From: Zoroaster sp. YZ-2022
Lineage: Eukaryota; Echinodermata; Asteroidea; Forcipulatida; Zoroasteridae
Assembly: GCA_029582265.1 (NCBI GenBank)
Contig: CM055828.1
Span: 13,303,777 to 13,367,776 of the forward strand
Direction of reading: 5' to 3'
DNA: 64,000 nt
The notes under the pieces were generated by a model, which was given only the letters and a program-made list of their open reading frames with translations, was not told where the DNA came from and did not search any database. Shown here piece by piece: positions 41,768 to 53,115 of this stretch. Within the stretch, counting starts at the first letter, position 1. Each line of letters begins with the position of its first letter. The position numbers and the translations under genes are program-made.

Positions 41768-43278
41768 GTCCACCCTCGATCCTGAAAACCTCAAGAACTT
41801 TCGTCCTGTATCCAACCTTTCATTTATATCCAAAGTAATAGAGAAGGTTGTTTATTCACGAATTACTGATCATTTGATTGAACACAATCTACATGAACCA
41901 TTGCAATCTGCGTATAGGAAACATCATGGAACAGAGACTGCTCTTCTAAGAGTAAAGAACGATATTCTTCGGGCAGTTGACAATAAGCGTGGCGTGTTCC
42001 TTGTTCTCCTAGATCTCTCTGCAGCATTCGATACTATAGACTATGATATTTTATTCCACCGCCTTCAGTTCATCGGTGTTACTGGTCCAGCCTTGCAATG
42101 GATCAGATCATATATATGTAATCGAACTCAGTCTGTGAACATCAATGGAATTTTATCATCTCCCATCTCACTTTCTTCTGGCGTCCCTCAAGGATCAGTA
42201 TTAGGTCCCTTATTTTTCACAATATACTCCGAGCCTATTGCCGCTATTGTACGAAGACATCAACTTCAAGTTCATTGCTACGCAGACGACACACAGATAT
42301 ATGGATCATTTCATCTGGGAAACCAAGACGATGAACATTCCGTGAGACGGCGTATTGAACAATGTGTTTGTGATCTAAAGCAATGGATGACCAGGAATAA
42401 ATTAAGATTTAACGACGACAAGACCGAACTTCTAATTATCACTTCCAAACGTAGCCAGGATAAAATCAGATGCAACCAGATGCAAATTGGGACTTCAAAT
42501 ATTGAACCTTCTACGACTGCACGTAATCTTGGCATCATGTTTGACAGAACGATGTCAATGGAATCACATGTCAAGAAAGTTTGTCAAACGTCATACTACC
42601 ACATTAGAAACATCAACAGCATCCGCCGAATCCTGACTGATGAGTCAGCTGCCATCCTTATCCATGCTCTTGTGACATCTAGGTTGGATAATAGCAACTC
42701 ACTTTTGTTTGGAATCACCAACACTCTCATGTGCAAACTTCAACGTGTACAAAACACTGCGGCTCGTGTCTTATCCCGAACACGGAAATTTGATCACATT
42801 ACTCCAGTCCTGAGAAATCTTCACTGGCTTCCAGTCAAACAGAGGGTTGCCTTCAAAATAATGCTAATTACATGGAAAGCCCTCAATGACAGTGCACCAA
42901 CATATCTGCAGGATCTCCTCACCCAGTATTCCCCTCATCGCCACCTAAGGTCATCTGACAAACATCTTCTTGTGATACCAAGAACCAGAACATTGTATGG
43001 AGACCAAGCCTTCTCAGTCTCGGCCCCCACTCTATGGAACTCTTTGCCTCAGGAAATTCGTAGCTGTCAATCTTTACAAACCTTCAAATGCCTTCTTAAA
43101 ACATTCATGTTTAACTCAACTTATAATTAGAATGCTGGTTTTGTTTCAAGTGACTTGTAAATTAATTATTATTGTACAGTAACTTTTCTTCAAGCGCCTC
43201 GGAATATGTCTACATAGATAGATGGCGCTTTACAAATGCTTGTATTATTATTATTATTATTATTATTATTTATTATTA
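41768..43278 (+). mobile_element. 5'-truncated L2-like LINE in BEL
   Basis: RT begins abruptly at LDPENLKNFRPVSNLSF and continues intact through LDLSAAFDTIDYD, SGVPQGSVLGPLFF, CYADDTQIY and a C-terminal LHWLPVKQRVAFKIM region to a stop at 43130, a layout typical of L2-group LINEs. The 3' UTR ends in an ATT tail (43239-43275). The RT frame is open, so this copy is young. By chance it is in frame with the upstream BEL frame, giving a 563-codon open frame that is not a real gene. Confidence 0.92.
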
Positions 43279-44357
43279 CTTTCAAGGAAGAGCGAGAACT
43301 CGCACTGATTGACCAGAGCCTCACCTTTCATGGGTCACATTGGGAAGCAGCGTACCCCTGGATCAAGGATCCTGCCAATCTACCGGATAACAGACAGGTT
43401 GCATTTGCCACCCTGAAAGCACTGGAACGACGACTAGAGCGGGATCCCACCAAAGCCAAAGTGTACAACGCACAAATGGAAGACATGATGGATCAAGGCG
43501 TTGCACGTGAGATCCCTAAGGAGGAAATGGCTTCGTACAAGGGACCGGTACACTACATAGCCCATCATGAAGTTCTAAAACCAGAGAGCAAGAGCAGCAC
43601 CCCTTTCAGGATCGTGTTCAATAGCAGCGCCAATTACAACGGACATGTCCTCAACGATTATTGGGCAAAGGGGCCAGACATGATGAATCCCCTCCTCGGA
43701 GTCTTGCTTCGATTTCGAGAGAACGAGGTAGCTTTGGTTGGCGACATCCATAAGATGTATCACAGCATTTTCACTACTTTGAAGGACCAACATTGCCACA
43801 GATTTCTCTGGAGAGGAATGCAGACCAATGAAGATCACATACTGCATGAAAGTCGTCAACATGGGTGACCGACCATCAGCCAGTATTGCCACTGTGGCAC
43901 TGAAGAAAACTGCTGAGCTTGGCAACGATCAATTCCCTGAAGCTGCGAGCACAATCCAACAGAACGTATATGTTGATGACATCCTCGAGTCCGTGCAAAC
44001 CCTAGACAAGGCTCGAACTCATGCACGAGAGATTGATCAATTGATCAAGCCGGGAAATTTTGTTGTTAAGAAATGGGTGTTCTCGGGTGAAGGACTGGAT
44101 ACAGCCGAAGAAGAATGGTCCAGCAAGGAGAGCAGTGAGAAGGTGCTTGGCATTTCATGGAACCCAAAGAGAGATGTACTCCACTTCATCACTAAGATTA
44201 ACTTCACCCCGAAGAAGAAGAAATTGAGACAAGGTCCTGACTTGAGAGGTGATCATATCCCATTGGAGATCCCGTCCATTCTTACAAAGAGAATGTGTTT
44301 GAGCCAAGTCAACGGAATTTATGACCCACTAGGTCTCGTAGCACCGTTCACTATTAA
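43279..44357 (+). pseudogene. BEL reverse transcriptase
   Basis: FKEERELALIDQSL resumes BEL pol straight after the LINE tail. RT blocks are HYIAHHEVLKPESKSSTPFR, IVFNSSANYNG and VALVGDIHKMYH, then QQNVYVDDILESV with the catalytic YVDD near 43970. A frame change lies near 43850. The protein reads to VNGIYDPLGLVAPFTI, where piggyBac cuts in at TTAA. Confidence 0.93.
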
Positions 44358-44632
44358 CCCTTTCGATCCCACGGGCTCTAAAAAGAGCCTTTGTTGTGAT
44401 ACGCTTCGATCCCGTGGGCTCTAAAAGTTGCCGGGAATCGTCATGCCCTTGACGCCCAAGGCTACTTAATTCACCACCTGAAAATGCTTGAGCGGTTTTT
44501 GGTTTGGCGCCCTCTATTGACAGGAATGAAGTGTTTAAAAGTTCATAAAAGAAAAAAGCGCGTCACTTTGCGGTTCAGTTCCCTGCTAGCGTCCACTCGC
44601 TTTCCACAACGGTCAGTTTTTTAGTTGCAATC

Positions 44633-47022
44633 ATGATGGAAACGGATATAAATGATGTCATTTTGGCTGAGATTTTGGCAGACAGTGGCTCAGAATCGGA
44701 TGACGAAGTAACGGATGATGACAGCACATTGGACATTTCAGCGACATTTCACGAGGTAAATCACAGTAAAAAAGTGAATAACTAACAGTTAACGTTACTC
44801 TTCCCGGCCCAATGCAAACTAATGTAATTCAACGATATTTCATATAGCGTAAATATTGGATGCATTTTTTTATATGCTCAAGGGGGTTACAACTGTTGGA
44901 GTTGAGGAATGTAAATTTAGAAAATGGATCCCTTGAATAGGAGTGACCAAATCCCCACCCCCTGGACTGGGGCAAAAAAGTCAGGCACAAAGTGCTCAAG
45001 TGAAAACGTACAATTTGTAGTAGTTTGTTGGGGTTATTTGTATTCATTGAAACAGCAAGTTGATATATAGCATAGAAATTTTAACATCCACCCACAGCCG
45101 GTCGTGCTAATTAGCATCAACAAGCTGAAAATGCACTCTTAACGTTAGTCTCAAGCTTCCAAAAGAATAGCCTCGTATTCGAAAGGCCCTCATAAGTCGT
45201 ATTATGCGAGAAGTTGGGGGAATTCACATTCACAATCCCACATTAAAACAAATTTATCGGCAACGAGTTTTGGAGAGTGGATGGAAGCCGCCATATTTCT
45301 TTTCTCAGCACAATATTCATTTTGCGCATTACCCCCCTGTGGCCTGTGCACATGCAGCAAAGTAGCATTGAGATATTGTATTTACAAATGTAGGACCGAG
45401 ATTAATCCTCCTTTGCCTTGTTTTTCTGTTGCAGCCTACCTACCAAGGTGACAGCCGGCCGAGATCAAGGAGGACGACAGGAAAGTTAGATTTCCGATCC
45501 GGTTGGGAACGACGAGACCATTACGAGTGTGGGACTGTGCAGTTCACTGGAAATCCTGGCCCCACCGGCGACTTTGCCACACTGTCAGCAGAGGAGATCT
45601 TCAAGCTGTATTTTTGTCAACTCGTGTGGGATATGCTCATCGACGAGACTAATCGCTATGCGCAGCAAACAATAGACTCAAATCCTGATCAACAGTTCTC
45701 CTGGCACCCAACCAACATTCCAGAAATAATGGCATTTGTGGCACTTCTCATTGCTATGGGCATAAACAAATCCTCTCAATACAAGATGTACTGGTCGACA
45801 TCTGAAATTCTTCACATCCCATTCTATCCGTCGATTATGTCCCGTAATCTGTTCAGTTCAATTCTTCGGTTTCTGCACATCTCCAATAACCAAATTCCTC
45901 GTAGAGCCTTGGCTAAACGGAACAAACTTTCCAAAGTTCAGCCCTTGATAGAAGTCCTCATCCCAAAGTTTCTCAACCTGTATAACCCTGCGCAGAATCT
46001 GTCTCCAGACGAGAGTATGTTGAAATTCAAGGGACGCTTAAGTTTTGTTCAATACATGCCGAGAAAACCTATCAAACGGGGTATTAAAGCCTTCTCCCTG
46101 AACGAGTCCAAAACAGGATACAGGTGTGCTTGGAAACTGTACACAGGAGCTGACGACACCCAAACTGTTTATGATGCAGACGTACATGTAGATTCCAAGT
46201 CATCAGACTGCCATCCACCAAACCCGACAGTTGCAGGAAAAGTCGTCATTGATCTGGTCCATGGACTTGAGAATAAGGGACATGTAATATATTGTGATAA
46301 TTACTATACTAGCCCAGCTCTTTTAGCTAAACTTTCTAAACTAGGATTCGGATGTTGTGGAACTGTTCGTTACACTACACAGGGAATACCCCAGGCCGCA
46401 AACCCCAAAAACCATAAAATGAAGAAAGGAGATGACCCATTTTTTGGGTGAAAGGTGGGCAGTTGTGTATCGTTTGGCGAGACAAAACAAATCTGTAACA
46501 CTTTTAACTAATGTAGGCAACAGTGATTTGTCCAAAAAGCAAATTCGGTGTAATAAGAGCACAAGTGGATTTTGTGATGTTATGAAGCCCAATTGTGTTG
46601 AAGATTACAACAAAAACATGGGTGGAACTGATCTTGCCGACCAATGTTTTCAGTACTACAATCATACACACAGAAGCTTGAAATGGTGGAAAAGAGTTTT
46701 TTTCCATATGCAGAATATCTGTATTGTCAATAGCAGAGTAATATTCACCAGCATAGCAGGGAACAAAAATGTCAGTAACCTTGATTTTCGTATAGGGATT
46801 GTACAGGGCTTGCTGTTGGGTTGGGAACGTCACGCAACAAGTCAGTTGAGATACCATATTCCTATCGAGTTGACAGGGCAACAGCACTATCCTGGCAAAA
46901 ACCCCAATGGAAAGAAACGCGACTGCATTGTTTGCAGTAACTGCAAATTAGGCAGGCGAAAACAAACAAAGATGATCTGTAAACAATGTACACAACATAA
47001 TGTGCATAGTTCCTTACTTTGA
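44633..47022 (+). pseudogene. piggyBac transposase, two exons, one frameshift
   Basis: Exon 1 (44633-44755) encodes 41 acidic residues (ILADSGSESDDEVTDDD) and ends at GTAAAT. Intron 44756-45434 ends TTTTTCTGTTGCAG. Exon 2 continues in phase 0 as the DDE_Tnp_1_7 domain: PDESMLKFKGR near 46009, YCDNYYTSPALL near 46290 and DYNKNMGGTDLADQ near 46603 hold the catalytic aspartates. A frame change at the T6 run near 46440 separates the last two. The C-terminus is a Cys-rich zinc finger (CIVCSNCK...CKQC) as in piggyBac. Apart from that one lesion it looks complete. Confidence 0.9.
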
Positions 47023-47061
47023 GAAATACCACACCACTTGATTGTAAATCTGTACTATTTG

Positions 47062-47160
47062 CCTCCCCCCCCCTCCCCCCCCCCCCCAATTCAATGTTGG
47101 GAAAGGTCGGACACGTCGCAGATTACAGTCCAAACCAACATTGAATTGGGGGGGGGGTGG
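47062..47160. mobile_element. About 100-bp foldback with C/G-run ends inside piggyBac
   Basis: Arms CCCCAATTCAATGTTGG and CCAACATTGAATTGGGG, each continued by a C or G run, enclose about 37 bp. It lies just past the transposase stop. No target duplication could be fixed because of the homopolymers. Confidence 0.75.
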
Positions 47161-47631
47161 GGTTAGCATGGATTGTGATGTACACTGAATACAAGCAAAT
47201 GGTTCATTTCCAAGAAGAAAACCAAAAATATCCCCAAAAATCTTATCCAAGTTATTGTTTTTCATATGGAAAATAAATCTGATACATGTACCGTATTTCC
47301 ATGCATTTATTACAAATTCTCTGAAATATCACCTATTTGTATTACTTTTCTTCATTGTAAATACTGATCTAATTATTTCATTGTTTTGCTGTTACACTTA
47401 CAAAATATTTTCCTCCATTTGTATAATCATTTTTACCATCAGTTTTATATACAAATATATCTGAGCCATTTGGTATGTACAGTACACATGTAAAAAAGTG
47501 TCTATCACTGCAGAGTGAGGGCGCACTTCAATGAAATTGTGAAAACCCACTGGTGCTGAAGTGACATTGGGCTCCTAATTGCTGTGGTAAAGAAGGGTAC
47601 TCTCTTACATAAGTGGCTGGTAATGAAAGGG

Positions 47632-49836
47632 TTAAGGCAAAGATACTCCTTAGAAAGATGTGGGGCATAAAGCTTGGTTGGGATGACCCAATGCCTGATG
47701 ATATGAGAAGAGAATGGATCCAATTCTTCAAGGAGCTATATGAGGTCGCTGACATCTCGTTCCAACGATGCATCAAACCACAGGGAGCTGACCCAGAGGC
47801 AAAACCTACTCTGATTGTCTTTTCTGATGGCTCCGAGCAAGCATTTGGAACAGTAGCCTACATTCGCTGGCTGCTTAATGATGGTAGATACATGTCCAAC
47901 TTAGTGGCGAGCAAGAGTCGCATCGCTCCCATCGAGATTACTAGCATTGTGAGACTTGAATTAAGCGGAGCTGTGCTCAACAAGCGACTCACGTGCTTCA
48001 TCAAGAAAGAAGTGAGATTAGAGTTTGATAAGGAATTCCACATAGTCGACAGTGAAATTGTGAGATCGATGATTCAGAAACAGAGCTATGGTTTCAAGAC
48101 ATTCGTTGCTACCCGAATTGGCGAAATACTGGAGGCCACGGAACCACAGGATTGGTGGTGGTGCAGAGGAGAATTGAATGTTGCAGATTTAATCACCAGA
48201 GGTAAAACCCCTTCTGAGATTGGCTCTGAGAGTGTTTGGCAACAAGGACCAGCATTTCTGCAACAACCTGTGGAGGAATGGCCAATCGCACAAAGCTGCT
48301 CAGAACGCAATCTTCCAGAGCGAGCTAAAATTGTGATGGTTGCTGATGCACGAGAGGCAGATACATTGGCTAACAGAATTGAGGGTCAGTGCCAGAATTC
48401 TTGCCAAGTACGCCGATACGAGCTTCTCAAGTGTAACCAAGGTACTTACTACGAAAGGTATAGAGCAAGCAGAACTGTTCTGGATCAAAGAGTGCCAGAA
48501 ACCACTAATGAAGACTTTGAAGAACGACAAGGCGACTTTCAATAAACTCTACGCCAAACTGTGTCCTAAAGTCAGAGATGATGGCGTCATTGTGGTGGGA
48601 GACCCGTGCTGAAAGATACGTACACTTCAGCTATAATAAACAAGTGCCGCTCCTACCCTATCATCATCCTTTCTCCAAGCTATACGCTACGCATGTACAT
48701 AATAGAGGCCACCCTGGCGTTCAAACTACAGTCTCCAAGATACGATCAAAGTTTTGGATCAGCAACCTGTACAAGATGGCCAAGAGTATTCGTCACCATT
48801 GCGTGCCATGCAGATGACAGGAGAACGACATGGTCAGCCAGAGGATGGGACAACTGCCATTAGCACAAACCATCACCACCCTGGAACTACGTTGGAGTGG
48901 ATCTATTTGGGCCCTTCACAACTCGTGGAGAGGTAAACAAGAGAGCTAGGGGCAAGGCGTATGGTGTTATATTCAACTACTTCACCACACGACCCGTTCA
49001 CATAGACCTCGCTGTTGATTACAGTACGAGCGGATTCCTGCAAGTCCTCAGAAGATTTGTGTCCCTCAGAGGCTACCCAAGCGAGATGTATAGTGATGGA
49101 GGCAGTCAGCTAGTTGCAGCCTCAAGGGAACTCAAACAGGCTATGGATGGCTGGGATGGGGACAAGTTACATGATTTTGGAGTAACGAACGGGATGACAT
49201 GGAAATTATCCATGACAGATTCGCCATGGCAGAATGGAGTCACCGAGATTCTTATCAAAGGTGTCAAGAAAGCCATAAGTCATGCCATCGGGAGCCAGAT
49301 TCTCCAGTTTCATGAACTCCAAACTGTGTTTTATGAAGTAGCCAATCTAGTAAACGAGAGGCCGATTGGACGACATCCCACTGACCCAGAAGACGGAACC
49401 TACCTCTGTCCTAACAACATGCTGCTTGGGCGTGCCACTGCAAGGGTGCCAAGTGGGCCTTGGAGGGAGACCATCAACCCCAGACATCGCGTTGAGTTTA
49501 TTCAGAACATCATCAAGGCCTACTGGATTAAGTGGACGAGGGACTACTTCCCGTCTCTCATCATTAGACAGAAGTGGCACCATCAGAGAAGAAAATAATG
49601 TGCAGAAGGGTGACGTGGTGTTGGTGCAAGACAGCAATGCTATTCGGGGCAACTGGAGAATGGGGATAGTGGAAGAGGTGCGCACGGATGAGGCTGGTAA
49701 CATGAGGAATGTGCAGGTTAGGCTGAAGACGGCAGACATGACTGATCAGTGTCGAAACGCGAATTACACTCTTATCCGAAGATCTGTTCAGAGGCTGATA
49801 GTTCTTGTTCCTGTTGACCGCGACGAGATTGATTGA
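47632..49836 (+). pseudogene. BEL RNase H and integrase
   Basis: After piggyBac the frame reads WGIKLGWDDPMP, then RNase H (IVFSDGSEQAFGTVAY, WWWCRGELNVADLITRG). Frame changes occur near 48370, 48600 and 48820. The integrase has a zinc-binding part (HVHNRGHPGVQTTVSKIR, HHCVPC), core (MDLFGPFTTRG; SDGGSQL near 49098; SPWQNGVTEILIKGVKK near 49230) and a DUF5641-like end (KGDVVLVQDSNAIRGNWRMG) to a stop at 49836. It would insert the cDNA. Confidence 0.92.
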
Positions 49837-49860
49837 ACTGAGATTGTTTGGTGGGCGGAG

Positions 49861-50541
49861 TGTAAGATTTGAGGAATCTTACTTCCAATTGGTTTTAAGT
49901 AATCACTCAGTATACCGCCCTCTTTAGTTAGATTAGTCTGTTTGAAGACTCTAGTCTGGTTCTATTCATTACTTGCATCACACAGTTTATTTAGATAAGA
50001 ATCTAGACCTTCTTGCCACATGTACAAACACAGTACAACTCCATTAGATAGACAACTTACATGTAATAAGGAAGAGAAAGTTTGATCTTTATATTTCCTT
50101 GAGATTTGTCCAAATACCTGACAGAGATTAGATTGACATGCAGATTTGATTAGTTTATATCTAGAGACTGCATATTTCCATTCCTTTGGACCGAGCAACA
50201 TAAGATTCCTGTGATTTATTCATTGTTTAAATCGGACGCAAAACAGTGGAATTTGTTAAGTATTCTGAGATGATGGTAGATTAGAAAGATTTATTGATAA
50301 TCAGCATGATTTGGTATTGATTTACATTTACTTAAATTACACAAGTTTCACAAGGGATTTCGTTTTAAAGGGATTTACTTAAAGGGGCAGTTTATGGGTA
50401 AAGTTTGTTTACATTTTAGATATTGTATTTTCCATAGATTTCGAACCCGACCCGAGTATATTGATGTAACCTACCCGTAGAGTTGCAATAAAGGAGTTTT
50501 GAAACTGAATAAAGTTCGAGTGACACAGGTCAAATCTTACA
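49861..50541 (+). repeat. BEL 3' LTR
   Basis: Same sequence as 28388-29065 with few differences. A polypurine-like GGTGGGCGGAG directly precedes it. Confidence 0.95.
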
Positions 50542-51130
50542 ATATTGTTGGGGGTATTAACCCAAATTTGTTCAGATGCCCCCTCAAAATATGTATCAAC
50601 CTATAAAAAACAAGGAAAATATAAACAAAAAATAGTTGAGATTGTTAACCCCCTCTACATGCCCCCTGAAGGTTGTTTTTGTGAAACGGCATGGCATCCA
50701 CTCTTCTTGTGCAGATTACTAGAATACCGTTGGTGGCCACCAGTCTGTTTTGTTTGAAACACAATGGTCGGGAAGTAATAAAGAGAACATCACTTCAAAA
50801 GTTATTTTAAAGTAATTTTATTTATGCTTACCTATTGAAATGTTAGCATTCTATTGCATGACAACTTTAAAAATGCCTAATGAAACAAAAATCGGATCAT
50901 TTAAAAGTAACATTGATATGTATCAAACACAGTGTCCGTAAGGGTTTGTATGGATTGCCACTGAATATATTATTGTATCAAACTTATTTTATCCTAGAAT
51001 AATATAAAAGTGATGTTTGCTTTTTAACGGTCTTCTAGAAAAGAATTAATAAAATAGTGACGTCATCTGCATAAGCAGTGACTACGGCGAATTTGTCACT
51101 GTAGAGTAAGCGGAGGCCATTTTGATTCAC
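50542..51130. other. No recognised gene
   Basis: AT-rich. Contains a GGGGGTATTAACCC segment and its rough inverse GTTAACCCCC within 100 bases. Nothing else seen. Confidence 0.5.
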
Positions 51131-52003
51131 TCACCGTTTAAGTGTATATATGTAACAAGGGTTCAATAGAAATAGAGTACAGCAACCCCAACAGTGGGCA
51201 TCCTTGTCGAATGCCTTTCTCGAAAGGGAAAAAGGATGTGAGGGAGCCACCAACTTTGACCAGACTCTCAGCATTGCTGTACAAAATATGGATATAGGAT
51301 ATAAAGCGTTTTCCAAAACCCATCTCTTCTAACGTTTTAAACAAATAATGTGTGATCCACATTATCGAAGTGTTGGTTCAAAACAGCAAACGGAGAATTT
51401 TGGAGTTTAGTGTTGCTGTCTGTTATGAGATTGATATTATCATAAATTGAACGATCAGGAATTGAATAGCTTTGATCAGGATGAAAAATGCTACAAATGA
51501 CATTTTAAAGTCTATTGGCTAGAACTTTTGCAGAGACAGGACGCCAATTTTTAATATCAAGGAGATCTCCTTTCTAGGGGAGCAGGGAAATAACTGCTCT
51601 CCGGCTAGACCTCGGCATTTTTGTGATTTAATGGATTCATTTAAGACAGCGAGTAAATCATCTTTAATCAAAGGCCAGAAAAATTGGTAAAATTTGGCGG
51701 AAATTCCATCAAGGCCCGGAGATTTGTTTTGGTTGAGTTGTTTAACTGCGTTTTCAATTTCTTCGGGTAATAGCGGTCTGTCACAATCTTCACTGTCACT
51801 GTAGTAGGATCAAGAGTCGGTAAAACTTCGAATATGGTTTCACGAGCCTGCTCATCAGTGGAGATTTTACTGTACAATTTTTTATAGAACTGACGGACAA
51901 AAGATTTCATTTCAGACGTATTTTCTGTTATGTGTCCATCAGAAAAACGCAGTATAGCAGTCCCTTGGCTAAGAGGAACTAAGACATCGAATGAGGCAAG
52001 CAC
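51131..52003 (-). pseudogene. Tx1/L1-like LINE reverse transcriptase relic
   Basis: On the minus strand, 51668-52003 reads LRFSDGHITENTSEMKSFV and FYKKLYSKIST, the stretch before RT in L1/Tx1-type LINEs; then LMEFPPNFTNFSGL. After frame changes, 51138-51362 reads LFKTLEEMGFGKRFISYI, LVKVGGSLTSFFPFEKG and IRQGCPLLGLLYSI (the RQGCP block). Both ends are missing. Confidence 0.85.
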
Positions 52004-52058
52004 ACGAACGAGCCCGTAAAACGATAGGAGTTAGTGCGACAAGGCAGGAGAGACAATT

Positions 52059-52334
52059 ATGATCGGATTTATAGTACTCGCACTTTTTGTCTTATTTGTG
52101 TTTTTGGCAGTATATAGAAATAAGATGAAAAGAGTAATCAACGAGTCCATAGTAAAAAAAAATTCCAACAAGAGTCTTCAGAGACCTTATACAAAACTCA
52201 GATTTGTAATAAAATTAAAGCTGTTGTGCCACCCACTACATGCCAAATTCCATAAAAGCTCCATAGATCCAGAAGTAATCGATTTTACAATGAAGGATCA
52301 GAACCTGGCGATATGGCAGCTCCTTTCAGTGTGA
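52059..52334 (+). CDS. Doubtful small open frame with N-terminal hydrophobic segment
   Basis: 91 codons. The first 18 residues are strongly hydrophobic (MIGFIVLALFVLFVFLAV) followed by Lys-rich sequence, so it could be a signal-anchored peptide. No family recognised and no supporting promoter or splice signals. Likely chance. Confidence 0.15.
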   Translation: MIGFIVLALFVLFVFLAVYRNKMKRVINESIVKKNSNKSLQRPYTKLRFVIKLKLLCHPLHAKFHKSSIDPEVIDFTMKDQNLAIWQLLSV

Positions 52335-52340
52335 AACAGG

Positions 52341-52598
52341 AAATGTCTGAAATCCTTTTGCAAGTATCAAAATGTCTGAAATTGCACAATGGGGATTTCA
52401 TTTCAGACATTTGATGATGGTGATGGAATTTGATGTCATGACTACTTTTGAGACATTTGGGCTACAAGATCCGACCTCCTAATGCCGCTTTGTTAGCAAA
52501 TGTCTGAAATTTAAGTCCTACACTATGTAAGGATTGACAGAGGTGTTAAATGGTCTTTTGTTTACTGTATCTTTGAAGCCAGTGAAAATGTCTGAAAT
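52341..52598. repeat. Five dispersed copies of AAATGTCTGAAAT
   Basis: Forward at 52341-52353, 52370-52382, 52498-52510 and 52586-52598, inverted at 52400-52412, with a partial AGACATTT near 52451. The intervening sequence is not repeated. Confidence 0.85.
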
Positions 52599-52756
52599 TA
52601 AATTAGATTGGTAACTATGTGTTTTGGATTACGACCATTATGCACCCTCTACTGTGTGAAGGTAGTTGCCAACTAAATATAAACTAATGAAGGTAGGTAT
52701 ATTCAAACCCGTTATTTTGATACTGTACACTTTTTTGTGCCCTAAATCAACTGCTT

Positions 52757-53115
52757 GTTAGGTGTTCGGGCACCACCCGAACACCTCTTTGAAATTGTTC
52801 TGTTTTTTTTTCTTCGTCTTCTTCTCACTGAACCTTGTCGGCAGAGAATCCCATACTTGCGAAGCTCAGAGGCCTGAAACTTGACACATATCTATACCAT
52901 AAACTAGTACAATTTTAAACGTCACGATGACGTCATCGGGTGTCAAATTACACAAAATCAAAGTTTAATATTTAAAAAATTCATAACTCCTTAACTACAC
53001 AATGGATATTTACAATCTATACATCATCGGAAAGGTCTGGAAAATCCAAACATAATTTACATTGAAATGACCCCAATTTGACCTTGTCTTCCGGTCCAAA
53101 CTGGAAGTTAAAGAT
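52757..53115 (+). repeat. Modular repeat with AGGTGTTCG hairpin, copy 1
   Basis: Starts with the hairpin AGGTGTTCGGGcaccaCCCGAACACCT, followed by a pyrimidine-rich tract, AGTTTAATATTT, CATCATCGGAAAGGTCT, GACCCCAATTTGACCT and CTTCCGGTCCAAACTGGAAG. All these phrases recur near 54.6, 55.8-56.1 and 63.1-64 kb. Confidence 0.8.

Larger units (their letters stand above)
44358..47631 (+). mobile_element. piggyBac transposon, 3.3 kb
   Basis: TTAA stands at both borders (44354-44357 and 47632-47635) and the ends are CCCTTTC...GAAAGGG, as for piggyBac. Near the left end TCGATCCCRYGGGCTCTAAA occurs twice, 39 bp apart, with a GGCTCTAAAAAGAGCC palindrome between. BEL coding sequence resumes right after it. 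It carries one transposase gene and, near 47.1 kb, a small foldback. Confidence 0.95.
28388..50541 (+). mobile_element. BEL/Pao LTR retrotransposon carrying nested insertions
   Basis: Two LTRs (28388-29065 and 49861-50541) enclose BEL-type gag, protease, RT, RNase H and integrase in order. ATATT is duplicated at both outer borders (28383-28387 and 50542-50546). Inserted into it are a 10.3-kb chromovirus composite (30333-40642), an L2-like LINE (41768-43278) and a piggyBac (44358-47631). Without them it would be about 7 kb, a normal BEL length. Coding regions carry several stops and frame changes. Confidence 0.95.

Noticed and set aside
41439..43130. A novel protease-RT fusion gene
   Set aside because: The junction is the 5' truncation point of a LINE inserted in BEL; the shared frame is accidental.
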